Assembly (NCBI RefSeq): GCF_022761115.1
Contig: NZ_JAKWJS010000004.1
Span: 62,001 to 126,000, forward strand
DNA: 64,000 nucleotides
Origin: Dyella sp. RRB7
GTDB taxonomy: Bacteria; Pseudomonadota; Gammaproteobacteria; Xanthomonadales; Rhodanobacteraceae
Direction: 5' to 3'
Shown here: positions 1 through 9,288 of the stretch, piece after piece
Numbering within the stretch: position 1 is the first letter of the stretch
How the letters are laid out: each line of letters begins with the position of its first letter
Program-made: the position numbers and the translations under genes
Notes under the pieces: model-generated
Databases searched by the model: none
What the model was told of the DNA's origin: nothing
The model's input: the letters and a program-made list of their open reading frames with translations, nothing else

Positions 1-584
1 CTGTCGGCGGCGCGGGCATTGCCCAGCGACAGCTTGGATTCGATGTCGTGGAAGATCACGCGCATGCCCAGGCTTTCGGCCAGCACGCCGATCTGGGTGC
101 CGATATGGCCGTAGCCGACGATGCCCAGCACCTTGTCGCGCGCCTCGAAGCTGCCGGCCGCCGACTTGGTCCAGCCGCCGCGATGGCACAGAGCATTTTT
201 CTGCGGGATGCCGCGCAACAGCATGATGGCCTCGGCGATCACCAGTTCGGCCACGCTGCGCGTGTTGGAGTAGGGCGCATTGAAGACGGGTACGCCAAGG
301 CGGCGCGCGGCGCCAAGGTCCACCTGATTGGTGCCGATGCAGAAGCAGCCCACGGCGATTAGACGTTTAGCCTGCTGAAGCACCTCGTCGGTCAGGTGCG
401 TGCGCGAGCGGATGCCCACGATGTGCGCGTCGGCGATGCGGGCTTTCAGCTCGTCTTCCGGCAAGGCCTTTTCGTGAAATTCGATCTGGCTGTAGCCGGC
501 GCGGCGGAAGCTTTCCACGGCGCTGCGGCTGACGCCTTCGAGCAGGAGCACCTTGATGTCTTGTTTGGGAAACGAGGTCTTCAT
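1..584 (-). CDS. serA: D-3-phosphoglycerate dehydrogenase, N-terminal part (window edge)
   Basis: First step of serine synthesis: oxidises 3-phosphoglycerate to 3-phosphohydroxypyruvate with NAD+, in the cytoplasm. About 194 residues are visible and the gene runs off the left edge. The start reads MKTSFPKQDIKVLLLEGV and closely follows the E. coli-type SerA, with RSRTHLT, GCFCIGTNQVDL and NAPYSNTRSVAELVI. The nucleotide-binding loop GIVGYGHIGTQ lies near residues 153-163. The C-terminal ACT domain expected for this type is outside the window. The gene is divergent from a D-2-hydroxyglutarate-dehydrogenase-like gene, a pairing that makes functional sense because SerA can also reduce 2-oxoglutarate to D-2-hydroxyglutarate. 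The assignment is near certain. Confidence 0.95.
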   Translation of the reverse strand, partial: MKTSFPKQDIKVLLLEGVSRSAVESFRRAGYSQIEFHEKALPEDELKARIADAHIVGIRSRTHLTDEVLQQAKRLIAVGCFCIGTNQVDLGAARRLGVPVFNAPYSNTRSVAELVIAEAIMLLRGIPQKNALCHRGGWTKSAAGSFEARDKVLGIVGYGHIGTQIGVLAESLGMRVIFHDIESKLSLGNARAAD

Positions 585-705
585 GGGCCATGGCGCAGGA
601 GGGTACCCCTTCACTATGCCAGACCTTGAGACCAATTTGCGGCGTCGCAGCACTGGACGCTGCCGGCCGCCGCTGGCAGGCTGCACGGACATCCCAGGAG
701 CCTTC

Positions 706-2088
706 ATGACCGATGTCCGCCTGGCCGATCTCGCCGATCGGCTGCCCACGCTTCGACTGCTGACCGATGCCGCCGACCTGGAGCACTACGGTCGCGACTG
801 GACCCGCCGCTGGACCCCGGCGCCGCTGGCCATTGCGCTGCCGGCCGAGGTGGCCCAGGTGCAGGCGATCGTGCGCTGGGCGAACGAGCATGGCGTCGCC
901 ATCGTGCCCTCGGGCGGGCGTACCGGTCTGTCTGGCGGCGCCGTTGCCGCCCACGGCGAGCTGGTGTTGAGCCTGGAGCGCATGAACCGCGTGCTCGGCT
1001 TCGACGCGGTAGATCGCACGCTCACCGTGCAAGCGGGCATGACCTTGCATGCCGTCCACGAGGCGGCACGCGAGCACGGGCTGATCTATCCGGTGGATTT
1101 CGCGGCCCGTGGCTCGTGTTCCATCGGGGGCAATATCGCCACCAACGCGGGCGGCATCCGCGTGATCCGCTACGGCAACACGCGCGAATGGATTGCAGGC
1201 TTGACCGTGGTGGCGGGCAACGGCGAGTTGTTGCAGCTCAATCGCGGGCTGATCAAGAACTCCAGCGGCTACGACTTGCGTCAACTGCTGATCGGCTCGG
1301 AAGGCACGCTGGGTGTGATGGTGGAGGCGACGCTGCGGCTCACCGACCCGCCGCCGCCGTCGCAGGTGATGCTGCTGGCCTTGCCGAGCATGGACGCGCT
1401 GATGGAGGTATTTGCGCTGTTCCGTTCGAAGCTGGCGTTGCAGGCGTTCGAGTTCTTTACCGATGTCGCGCTGCGCCACGTGCTGGCGCACGGGGCGCAG
1501 CGGGCGATCGAGGGCGAGCATCCGTATTACGTGGTGACCGAGTTCGACTTGGACAACGCTGCGCAGGATGCCGCGCTGGCGGCGTTCGAGCTGGGCGTGG
1601 AGCACGGCTGGATCAGCGATGGCGTGCTGGCGCAAAGCGAGGCGCAGGCGGCCGCGCTGTGGCGCCTGCGCGAAGGCATCACCGAAAGCCTGGCGCCGCA
1701 TCGCCCGTACAAGAACGATATCTCGCTGCGCATCAGCGCGCTGCCGGCCTTCCTGCATGAAATCCAGGCCTTGCTGGGGCGGGAGTATCCGCATTTCGAA
1801 GTGGTGTGGTTCGGCCACATCGGCGATGGCAACCTGCATATCAACGTATTGCGTCCGGCCGAGCTCACCGAGGCCGAGTTCATCGCGCAGTGCGAGCATG
1901 TCACCAAGTTGCTGGCCGAGACCTTGCGGCGCCATGGCGGCAGCATTTCGGCCGAGCACGGCATTGGCCTGGTCAAGCGCGCTTACCTGGGGAGCACGCG
2001 CAGCGAGGCGGAGATTGCCTTGATGCGTGGGGTCAGGCAGGTGTTCGATCCCAAGGGCATTCTCAATCCGGGCAAGTTGTTCGAGTGA
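706..2088 (+). CDS. FAD-linked dehydrogenase, GlcD family, probably D-2-hydroxyglutarate dehydrogenase
   Basis: A 460-residue cytoplasmic flavoprotein of the vanillyl-alcohol-oxidase/GlcD family. The FAD-binding half carries PSGGRTGLSGGA and GSCSIGGNIATNAGG (about residues 60-160), then NSSGYDLRQLLIGSEGTLG. The C-terminal half has the metal-site motif GHIGDGNLHINV and SAEHGIGLVK, and ends in the family signature DPKGILNPGKLF. The ATG at 706 follows a CAGGAG ribosome-binding site at 695-700; the frame stays open further upstream without a better signal. Substrate is inferred: D-2-hydroxyglutarate is favoured over D-lactate or glycolate because serA is the divergent neighbour, and in Pseudomonas this enzyme removes the D-2-hydroxyglutarate made by SerA. 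The family is certain, the substrate likely. Confidence 0.85.
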   Translation: MTDVRLADLADRLPTLRLLTDAADLEHYGRDWTRRWTPAPLAIALPAEVAQVQAIVRWANEHGVAIVPSGGRTGLSGGAVAAHGELVLSLERMNRVLGFDAVDRTLTVQAGMTLHAVHEAAREHGLIYPVDFAARGSCSIGGNIATNAGGIRVIRYGNTREWIAGLTVVAGNGELLQLNRGLIKNSSGYDLRQLLIGSEGTLGVMVEATLRLTDPPPPSQVMLLALPSMDALMEVFALFRSKLALQAFEFFTDVALRHVLAHGAQRAIEGEHPYYVVTEFDLDNAAQDAALAAFELGVEHGWISDGVLAQSEAQAAALWRLREGITESLAPHRPYKNDISLRISALPAFLHEIQALLGREYPHFEVVWFGHIGDGNLHINVLRPAELTEAEFIAQCEHVTKLLAETLRRHGGSISAEHGIGLVKRAYLGSTRSEAEIALMRGVRQVFDPKGILNPGKLFE

Positions 2089-2190
2089 GCGCTGGAAGGC
2101 TGCGCGGGTGCCCGCAGGCACTCTCTTGCCGGCATGGGCGCTAAGGCGACGCTAAGCCCGCTGCGGCATGCTCGACGGACCTCACTTCCG

Positions 2191-3234
2191 ATGATTCCGT
2201 CCATGCAACGATATCTCCGCGCGACCCTGGCCTCGGCACTGCTCATGCTCGGTGCGCCCCACGTGGCTGCCGCCCCCCAGGCGGCAGACTACCGCGTGCT
2301 GTCACGCTTGCAACTGGGCGGCACGGGTGGTTGGGATTACCTGAATTTCGATGCGCAACGCCGCCACCTGTTCATCAGCCGCGGCGATCGCGTGCAGGTG
2401 GTCGACGTGGACCAGGGCAAGCTGATCGGCACGATTCCCGGGACCCAGGGCGTGCACGGCATCGCCATCGATCAGGCCATGCATCATGGCTATACCAGCA
2501 ACGGCCAGAGCGCCTCGGTGACGGTATTCGACCTGGATACGCTGGCGACCGTCGCGGTGATCCAGGGCACCGGCGAGAAGCCGGACGCGATCATTTATGA
2601 CGCCGCCTCGAAGCATGTATTCACGCTCAACGGCAAGGGTCGCTCGTTCAGCGTGATCGATCCCGTCCGCAACGAGATCGTCACCACGGTCGCGCTGCCG
2701 GGCAAGCCGGAATTTGCGGCCGCCGACGAGGCGGGTCACGTCTACGTGAACCTGGAAGATCGCGCCCAACTGGTGGAGATCAACAGCCTGACCAATGCCG
2801 TGATGACCACCTTGTCGCTTGGTTCGTGCCAGGCGCCTACCGGCCTCGCCATCGACAACCGGAAGCATCGCCTGTTCTCCGTCTGCGACAACCAGCAGAT
2901 GGCCGTGGTGAATGCGCAGGATGGAAAACTAGTGGCCAGCGTGCCGATTGGCGATGGGCCGGATGCAGTGGTGTTTGACGAGGCCACCTCGACCGCTTTC
3001 AGCGCCAATGGCGAAAGCGGAACCATCACCGCCGTGCATCAGGACGATGCCGATCACTACAGCGTGATCGCCAACATCTCCACGCAGCCGAGTGCGCGCA
3101 CGCTGGCGCTCGATCCCAAGCTGCATCGCCTGTACCTGTCGGCGGCCCAATGGGTCTCGCCGCCGAGCGCGGGTGGTGCCCGGCCCGCGGTGGTTCCCGA
3201 CAGTTTCACGCTGCTGACGGTGGGGCGTCCGTAA
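2191..3234 (+). CDS. Exported YncE-like beta-propeller protein
   Basis: About 347 residues. The N-terminus is a signal peptide (MQRYLRATLASALLMLGA then a cleavage region AAAPQA), so the protein should act in the periplasm. The mature part is made of repeated strands such as RVQVVDVDQGKLIGTIPG, SVTVFDLDTLATVAVIQG and SFSVIDPVRNEIVTTVAL, the pattern of YncE/YVTN seven-bladed propellers. No catalytic residues are evident; such proteins are usually binding or scaffold proteins. Starts at 2191 and 2203 are both possible and both give the same mature protein. The gene stands alone, between the dehydrogenase and proline iminopeptidase. The specific role is unknown. Confidence 0.8.
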   Translation: MIPSMQRYLRATLASALLMLGAPHVAAAPQAADYRVLSRLQLGGTGGWDYLNFDAQRRHLFISRGDRVQVVDVDQGKLIGTIPGTQGVHGIAIDQAMHHGYTSNGQSASVTVFDLDTLATVAVIQGTGEKPDAIIYDAASKHVFTLNGKGRSFSVIDPVRNEIVTTVALPGKPEFAAADEAGHVYVNLEDRAQLVEINSLTNAVMTTLSLGSCQAPTGLAIDNRKHRLFSVCDNQQMAVVNAQDGKLVASVPIGDGPDAVVFDEATSTAFSANGESGTITAVHQDDADHYSVIANISTQPSARTLALDPKLHRLYLSAAQWVSPPSAGGARPAVVPDSFTLLTVGRP

Positions 3235-3269
3235 GCGCAGGTCCTTCGGGCGGGGGCGTGCTAGCCTAA

Positions 3270-4259
<990 letters not shown>

Positions 4260-4272
4260 AGCTACCGGCGGC

Positions 4273-4308
4273 CCATGGTCATTCCGGCTTGCGTTGGAAT
4301 GGCCATGG
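4273..4308. repeat. REP-like palindrome between convergent genes
   Basis: A 13-bp inverted repeat (4273-4285 against 4296-4308) with one G-T pair and a 10-nt loop. Its core, GTCATTCCGGCTTGCG, resembles the GTCATTCCCGC palindromes at 8012, 19655 and 32835. It lies between the ends of pip and the EAL/GGDEF gene, so it may also serve as a two-way terminator, although there is no T-run. Confidence 0.55.
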
Positions 4309-4311
4309 ACG

Positions 4312-6105
4312 TCAGGTCATGGGCGCCACCGTGCGTCCAAGCACATGCAGGCCCAGGTTCGCGCGCTTGGCCTGGCGCTTGGCGCGCGCAGCCAGCATGG
4401 CGATGGATTGCGCCCGCTGCGGCAGCGGCGGAATCAGCTCGACCGCGCCCATCACCACCGCGGTAAAGGGGAAGAACTGCGGTTCGCCGCGCCGGTCCTT
4501 GCCATGCAGGCCGCCGCGCTGGATGTCGGTGGCATCGAACAGGTGCGGCGAGCGTGCATTGAACGCGTCGATGACGCGCTGGCAGCGTGCCGTCCAGTCA
4601 GCGCTCTGGAACAGCACCACGAAATCGTCGCCGCCGATGTGTCCGATGAAATCGAGCGCCGGATCGACATGTTCGCTGAGCAGGCTCGATAGCAGGCGAA
4701 TCATCTCGTCGCCGCGCGAATAACCGTAGTGATCGTTGAACGGCTTGAAATCGGTCAGGTCGACATGCGCCACGGCGAAGCGTTCGCCGCCGTCGAGCAA
4801 TCGTTCCAGGTGTTCGGTGGTGGGAATATTGCCGGGCAGGAAGGTGAGCGGGTTGGCATGCCTCGCCGCATCGATGCGCAATTCGCTCACGCGGCGCACC
4901 AGTGCCTCGCCGGTACCCAGTCCCCGATAGTGACCGCCGCTGGTGACGATGAAGCCGTCGCTCAGGTAGCGCTGGTCCTCGCCGCGCAGCACATCGGCGA
5001 GGCTTTCCAGGCTGCGGTGTTCGTCGCATATCAGCGGCGCGCCGTTCATCAAGGCGGTGCATGACTTGCGCGCCAGCAGCTCGCGGGCGAACGGCTGGGC
5101 CATGCGCTCGTTGACCAGGCGCCGGTTGATCAGGCCGATGGGGTGGCCGTCCCGGACCACGGCCACGGCGTGCAGCTCCGGGTGGTCGACGAACAGCGCC
5201 ATCACTTCATCGTTGGTCTGCCACGGATGCACGAAGGGTGCTTCCATCAGCAGGTGGCGCACCTGGGTGGGGCGCTGCGTGACCGGGCCGCGTGGGCGCG
5301 GCAACACGGCGACGGACGGCGCGCGCAGCACCTGCTGGGCTTCCGGGCTGGCTTCGCTCACCGGTTCGGGCGCCGGGTGGCCGATCAGGAAGCCCTGTGC
5401 ATACGGAATACCCAGGTCGCGCAGCACGCGCAGATCGGCGGGATCTTCCACGCCTTCGCCGACCAGCTCGGTGCCCAGCGTCTCGGCGACCTGGCACAGC
5501 GCACGCACGATCGCCAGCCGGCCGGCACTGCGCGACAGGCCATTGATGAGATAGCGGTCGATCTTGACGATGTCAGGGTGGATCTCGTTCCACATCTCGA
5601 AACTGGAATGGCCGTTGCCGAAATCGTCCAGGGCAATGCGCATGCCGTGCGCGCGCAGATAGCCCAGTGCGTGGGCCAGGCGGGCGGGGTTTTCCACCAC
5701 ATCGCGCTCGGTTACCTCGATGGTGACGCGGGCAGGGTCCAGCCCGCTGGCGACGATGGTGGACAGCACGTCGTCCGGCCGCAGCGTGTCCTGCAGGATG
5801 GCATGGGCGCTGAGGTTCACCAGCAGTCGCCCGCCGCTGCCGTGCTTGGCGAAGGCGTGGCACAGGGTGCGGGCGGCGTGCAGTTCCACGTCGGCCAGGC
5901 GGCCCTCCATGCGGGCGAGGTCCAGCAGGTCGAGGATGGAGAAGTTGCCGGGCATAGGGGTGCAACGGCTCAGCCCCTCGTGCGCGACGACCTCGAAGGT
6001 ATCGACGCGCACCAGGGGTTGGAAGACTGGGATCAGGCCTCCGCCGGCAAGTGCGCGTTCGAGCATGGTGGGTGGGGTGTCGTAGTAGGCGAGATGGGCT
6101 GACAT
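4312..6105 (-). CDS. EAL-CBS-GGDEF cyclic-di-GMP signalling protein
   Basis: 597 residues, no membrane segment or signal peptide, so cytoplasmic. An EAL phosphodiesterase domain comes first (about 15-250): the signature is EGLSR (43-47), followed by LLVNLSA, EVTERDVV, ALDDFGNGHSSFE, KIDRYLI, GEGVED and QGFLIG, so the metal- and substrate-binding residues appear complete. The middle (about 280-405) looks like a CBS pair, which usually binds adenosine nucleotides. The C-terminal GGDEF domain (about 430-590) reads GGDDF at 491-495, a form compatible with diguanylate cyclase activity. The inhibitory RxxD site is missing (PALD there). The gene starts 13 nt after the chemoreceptor stop and is probably in that operon. 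Whether it mainly makes or degrades c-di-GMP cannot be told from sequence. Confidence 0.92.
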   Translation of the reverse strand: MSAHLAYYDTPPTMLERALAGGGLIPVFQPLVRVDTFEVVAHEGLSRCTPMPGNFSILDLLDLARMEGRLADVELHAARTLCHAFAKHGSGGRLLVNLSAHAILQDTLRPDDVLSTIVASGLDPARVTIEVTERDVVENPARLAHALGYLRAHGMRIALDDFGNGHSSFEMWNEIHPDIVKIDRYLINGLSRSAGRLAIVRALCQVAETLGTELVGEGVEDPADLRVLRDLGIPYAQGFLIGHPAPEPVSEASPEAQQVLRAPSVAVLPRPRGPVTQRPTQVRHLLMEAPFVHPWQTNDEVMALFVDHPELHAVAVVRDGHPIGLINRRLVNERMAQPFARELLARKSCTALMNGAPLICDEHRSLESLADVLRGEDQRYLSDGFIVTSGGHYRGLGTGEALVRRVSELRIDAARHANPLTFLPGNIPTTEHLERLLDGGERFAVAHVDLTDFKPFNDHYGYSRGDEMIRLLSSLLSEHVDPALDFIGHIGGDDFVVLFQSADWTARCQRVIDAFNARSPHLFDATDIQRGGLHGKDRRGEPQFFPFTAVVMGAVELIPPLPQRAQSIAMLAARAKRQAKRANLGLHVLGRTVAPMT

Positions 6106-6118
6106 GCCTTGGCTGCGT

Positions 6119-7765
6119 TCAGGCCGCCGTAGCGACCTGTGGTGTGGGCTTCATGGCGGGCGAGGGCCGCGCATCGTGCGTCGGTCCATAAGCATCTTCC
6201 TGTTCGCCGGGAAGACGGAAGAAGGCAACCTGGCGCATCAGCGCCTCGGCGTCGGTGTTGAGGGCGCGGCCGGTGACGTTGATGTCCTCCACCAGCCCGG
6301 CATTGGCCTGGGTGATTTGGTCCATTTCCACCACGGTGCGATTGATCTGGGTGATGCCGCTGGCCTGGGTCTGGCCCGCATCGGAAATCTGCGCTACCAG
6401 GTCGGACACGCGCGCCATGCTTTGCACGATGCCATCGAGTGCTTCGCCCGACAGCGCCACGCGCCCGCGCGCCACGTCCACCGCTTCGCTGCTGCTGGCG
6501 ACGAGGCGGCGGATGTCCTTGCCGGCCTCCACGCAGCGCCGCGCCAGTAGGCGCACTTCGGATGCCACCACGGCGAAGCCGCGCCCGCGCTCGCCGGCCT
6601 GTGCCGCTTCGATGGCGGCATTGAGCGAGAGCAGGTTGGTCTGGAAGGCGATGCTGTCGACCAGGTCGACGATCTCGGCGATGTCGCGGCTGGCCTGTTC
6701 GATGGCATGCATGGATTGGAGCGCCTCGCCGGCGACATGGCGGCCTTGTTCCACATGACCCAGCGCTTCGCGTGCCGCGTTGGCGGCGCCATCGGCATGC
6801 CCGGCGCCCTGTACGGCCGTGGCGGCCATCTGCTCCATCGAAGCCGCGGTCTGCTCGAGGCTGGCGGCCTGGGCTTGTGTGCGGTGGCTCAACGCGTGGT
6901 TGTCCCGCGCCAGGTGGCGTGCGCGTTCGTCCACGGACAATGCGCTGGCACGCACATGGCTCAACACGCGGGTGAGCTGCGCATCCATCGCCGCGAGGGC
7001 GCGCAGCAGCTTGCCCAGTTCGTCGTCCACGCCGGCGTCGACTGTTTCGCCGAGCGTGCCGGAGGCGATGCGTTGCGCCACCTGCGTGGCCAGCTTCAGT
7101 CGCTGCATCAAGGTGCGCATCAGCGCGCCGTCGAGCGCGATGGTGGAAAGCAGGGCCAGGGCTAGCAGCACGATCAGCACGATCATGCCTTGTCGATCGG
7201 CCTGGCGCTGCGTCTGCACCTGATCGTTGCCCTTGGCCAGCGCCGCCTGGAACAGGTTGGCGAAGTCGCTCTGCAGGGGCTCGTAGGCGGGCTGTACTTC
7301 GGTGCTCAGCTTGAGTGCACCCAGATCGAACTGGCCGGCGTCGAGCAAGGCCAGCGTCTCGTCGATGGTGCGGTCGGCATCGGCGCGATGCGTGGCAGTC
7401 AGCTTGAGCGACTGCGCCTGCTCCACCGCCAGCTCGCTGCTCAGCAGCTGCTTCCAGTGCCGTTCGGCATCCACGCGATCGCTATGGATACGCGTGTGGG
7501 CGTCATCCACGGCCGAGGGCAACTGCGATAACACGGCATGCACCAGCGCCTGCAGGCTGCTGTTGTAGTCGTTTTGCACGCGACCGACATCCGCGACGGG
7601 ACTCAACGAGCCTTCCACCAGGCCCTGGATGCGGGTATCCGCGCGGTGCAGCTGCATCAGGCCCGCCGCACACATCACGGCAAGCAGGCCAAGAATGGAC
7701 AGCAGGCGCAGCAGCAAGCGCTTGCGCAGCGTCAGTTGGGGAATCCACTTCGGTAGTTTGAACAT
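6119..7765 (-). CDS. Methyl-accepting chemotaxis protein (4HB type)
   Basis: 548-residue inner-membrane chemoreceptor. Layout: short basic N-tail, first transmembrane segment (about 14-34, LLLRLLSILGLLAVMCAAGL), a periplasmic four-helix-bundle sensor of about 150 residues, a second transmembrane segment (GMIVLIVLLALALLSTIA, about 190-210), a HAMP linker, then a long coiled-coil signalling domain. The kinase-contacting hairpin tip is clear: IAFQTNLLSLNAAIEAAQAG followed by RGRGFAVVASEVR. The C-terminus has no NWETF-like pentapeptide, so it probably depends on other receptors for CheR/CheB docking. The start lies 30 nt downstream of a sigma-28-type promoter. No ligand can be assigned. Confidence 0.95.
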   Translation of the reverse strand: MFKLPKWIPQLTLRKRLLLRLLSILGLLAVMCAAGLMQLHRADTRIQGLVEGSLSPVADVGRVQNDYNSSLQALVHAVLSQLPSAVDDAHTRIHSDRVDAERHWKQLLSSELAVEQAQSLKLTATHRADADRTIDETLALLDAGQFDLGALKLSTEVQPAYEPLQSDFANLFQAALAKGNDQVQTQRQADRQGMIVLIVLLALALLSTIALDGALMRTLMQRLKLATQVAQRIASGTLGETVDAGVDDELGKLLRALAAMDAQLTRVLSHVRASALSVDERARHLARDNHALSHRTQAQAASLEQTAASMEQMAATAVQGAGHADGAANAAREALGHVEQGRHVAGEALQSMHAIEQASRDIAEIVDLVDSIAFQTNLLSLNAAIEAAQAGERGRGFAVVASEVRLLARRCVEAGKDIRRLVASSSEAVDVARGRVALSGEALDGIVQSMARVSDLVAQISDAGQTQASGITQINRTVVEMDQITQANAGLVEDINVTGRALNTDAEALMRQVAFFRLPGEQEDAYGPTHDARPSPAMKPTPQVATAA

Positions 7766-7794
7766 GGGGAGTCAAGGTGAGGGAACTGCAAGAG

Positions 7795-7821
7795 CTGTCG
7801 GCTCACCGAGCTGCAACTTTA
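7795..7821 (-). promoter_or_regulatory. Sigma-28 (FliA)-type promoter for the chemoreceptor operon
   Basis: On the minus strand the -35 element is TAAAGTTG (7821-7814), then 11 nt, then the -10 element GCCGACAG (7802-7795). The FliA consensus is TAAAGTTT-N11-GCCGATAA, so 7 of 8 and 6 of 8 positions match with ideal spacing. It ends 30 nt upstream of the chemoreceptor ATG at 7765. This would place the receptor and the c-di-GMP gene behind it in the late flagellar regulon. Predicted from sequence only. Confidence 0.75.
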
Positions 7822-7958
7822 GCGAAAATGCATAAAAAATATCTTTTGAAACAATATGTTGCTGTTATTTCAGCGGGGCGGAGAAGCGCGGGAAAAATGA
7901 CACGGCAATGTGTCCGCCGAATGACTTTTGTGCTGCATTTCTCACTCGCAACCAGCAC

Positions 7959-7988
7959 AAAGGCCTCGCGGGTGATGACGAGGCCTTT
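7959..7988 (-). terminator. Hairpin downstream of upp
   Basis: Perfect 10-bp inverted repeat AAAGGCCTCG / CGAGGCCTTT with a 10-nt loop, about 70 nt after the upp stop. Short T-tracts flank it on either strand. Likely terminator of upp. Confidence 0.7.
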
Positions 7989-8011
7989 CTGTGGGCTGCC
8001 AGTTTTTCGCT

Positions 8012-8039
8012 CGTCAGTCCCGCTTGCGCGGGAATGACG
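8012..8039. repeat. REP-like palindrome
   Basis: CGTCAGTCCCGC (8012-8023), loop TTGC, GCGGGAATGACG (8028-8039), with one mismatch. Same core as the Xanthomonadales intergenic palindromes at 19655 and 32835. Confidence 0.6.
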
Positions 8040-8058
8040 ACGTGTTGATCGTTACCGT

Positions 8059-8700
8059 TCAACCACCGGGCAGCTGCTTGGTGCCGAAGATCTTGTCGCC
8101 CGCATCGCCGAGGCCGGGCAGGATGTAGCCGTGCTCGTTGAGATGATCGTCGATGGCCGCCGTGTAGATCTCGACGTCGGGATGGGCTGCCTCGATGCGC
8201 TTGAGCCCTTCCGGTGCGGCGACCAGGAACAAGCCCTTGATGCGCTTGCAGCCGGCGGCCTTGAGCATGTCCACCGTGGCCACCAGGGTGCCGGCGGTGG
8301 CCAGCATCGGATCGACGATCAATGCGATGCGTTCGTCCATGCGGCCGGTGAGCTTCTCGTAATAGGCGATCGGCTTGAGCGTTTCCTCGTCGCGCTGCAG
8401 GCCGACCACGCTCACCTTGGCGGCGGGAATCATGTCGAGCACGCCGGGCAGCATGCCAAGCCCCGCGCGCAGGATCGGCACGATGGTCACCTTCTTGCCC
8501 TTGATCTGGTGCACGGTCAGCGGGCCGGCCCAGCCCTCGATGGTCCGCTCGATGGTTTCCAGGTCCTTGGTGGCCTCATAGGTCAGCAGCGAGGCAACTT
8601 CCGAGGCCAGCTCGCGGAATTCCTTGGTGCTGATGCCGGCGCGGCGCATCAAGCCAAGCTTGTGCTGGATGAGCGGGTGGCGAACTTCGACGATCTTCAT
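8059..8700 (-). CDS. upp: Uracil phosphoribosyltransferase
   Basis: Salvages uracil: joins it to PRPP to give UMP; cytoplasmic. 213 residues, close to the usual 208. It begins [19 protein letters not shown], typical of Upp, and carries the PRPP loop [20 protein letters not shown] plus the uracil-binding C-terminal region [16 protein letters not shown]. The ATG at 8700 is chosen because homologues begin at this MKIVEV; an in-frame ATG five codons upstream is possible. It lies downstream of psiF on the same strand but psiF has its own terminator, so upp is probably expressed alone. Confidence 0.96.
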   Translation of the reverse strand: MKIVEVRHPLIQHKLGLMRRAGISTKEFRELASEVASLLTYEATKDLETIERTIEGWAGPLTVHQIKGKKVTIVPILRAGLGMLPGVLDMIPAAKVSVVGLQRDEETLKPIAYYEKLTGRMDERIALIVDPMLATAGTLVATVDMLKAAGCKRIKGLFLVAAPEGLKRIEAAHPDVEIYTAAIDDHLNEHGYILPGLGDAGDKIFGTKQLPGG

Positions 8701-8761
8701 GAGGCAACCTGGCAAGTGGACTGCCGCGATTGTCGCCTACGCCATGTGTCATGCACAAAGA

Positions 8762-8789
8762 AAGGGTGCCGGTGGTTGCCGGCACCCTT
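8762..8789 (-). terminator. Rho-independent terminator of psiF
   Basis: AAGGGTGCCGG / CCGGCACCCTT, 11-bp perfect stem with a 6-nt loop. On the minus strand it is followed by TTCTTTG, 15 nt after the psiF stop. Confidence 0.8.
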
Positions 8790-8804
8790 GCGGCCAGGTG
8801 CGTA

Positions 8805-9155
8805 TCAGTGCGCGGCCGGGGCGGCGTCGCCCTTCAGACAGTTGCTCATGAAGGCCTTGCGGGCATCGCCCTTGAGGGTCTTGGCCTGCGGATCGGCATT
8901 GCAGGCGGTCATTTTCTGCTGCTGGGTCTGCTTGGCTGGCGCGGCCGGGGCTTCGCCCTTGAGGCAACTGCTCATGAACGCCTTGCGATCGTCGCCGGTC
9001 TTGCCTGTTGCCTGCTTGTTGCAGTCGGTCATGCGTTGCTGCTGCGAGTTCTTGGCGGGCGGGCTGCTGGTGGAGGCCTGCGGCGCGGCGAAGGCGGTAG
9101 AGGCGGCAAAAGCCAGCGCGACGCTGGCGACCATCAGGCTCAAACGCGAGGACAT
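8805..9155 (-). CDS. psiF: PsiF-family exported protein with two PsiF repeats
   Basis: 116 residues. A signal peptide (MSSRLSLMVASVALAFAAS, cleavage near AFA-AP) sends it to the periplasm. The mature protein has two PsiF repeats: QQRMTDCNKQA with DDRKAFMSSCLKG, and QQKMTACNADP with DARKAFMSNCLKG; each holds a pair of cysteines that could form a disulfide. The E. coli homologue is phosphate-starvation inducible, but its molecular function is unknown. The ATG at 9155 is preceded by a strong AAGGAGGG site. I saw no clear Pho box upstream. Confidence 0.88.
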   Translation of the reverse strand: MSSRLSLMVASVALAFAASTAFAAPQASTSSPPAKNSQQQRMTDCNKQATGKTGDDRKAFMSSCLKGEAPAAPAKQTQQQKMTACNADPQAKTLKGDARKAFMSNCLKGDAAPAAH

Positions 9156-9244
9156 GCGGGTACCCTCCTTGATGACCGGCGAGTGCCGGCGGGGCAAGTC
9201 TATGCCTGTGGCTGGCCGGTAGGGAGGGGCGACCTGCCATTCGT

Positions 9245-9275
9245 CCCCGCGACGGTCGTCAGGCTCGTCGCGGGG
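9245..9275 (-). terminator. Hairpin after the class III aminotransferase
   Basis: Perfect 10-bp inverted repeat CCCCGCGACG / CGTCGCGGGG with an 11-nt loop, 14 nt past the aminotransferase stop. No T-run follows, so it may slow or protect rather than fully terminate. Confidence 0.5.
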
Positions 9276-9288
9276 AACAGGTCACGGC

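Noticed and set aside
367-2121. Long minus-strand open frame opposite the FAD dehydrogenase
   Set aside because: Low-complexity Arg/Gln/His-rich translation; the plus-strand gene has clear family motifs. High GC produces such mirror frames throughout.
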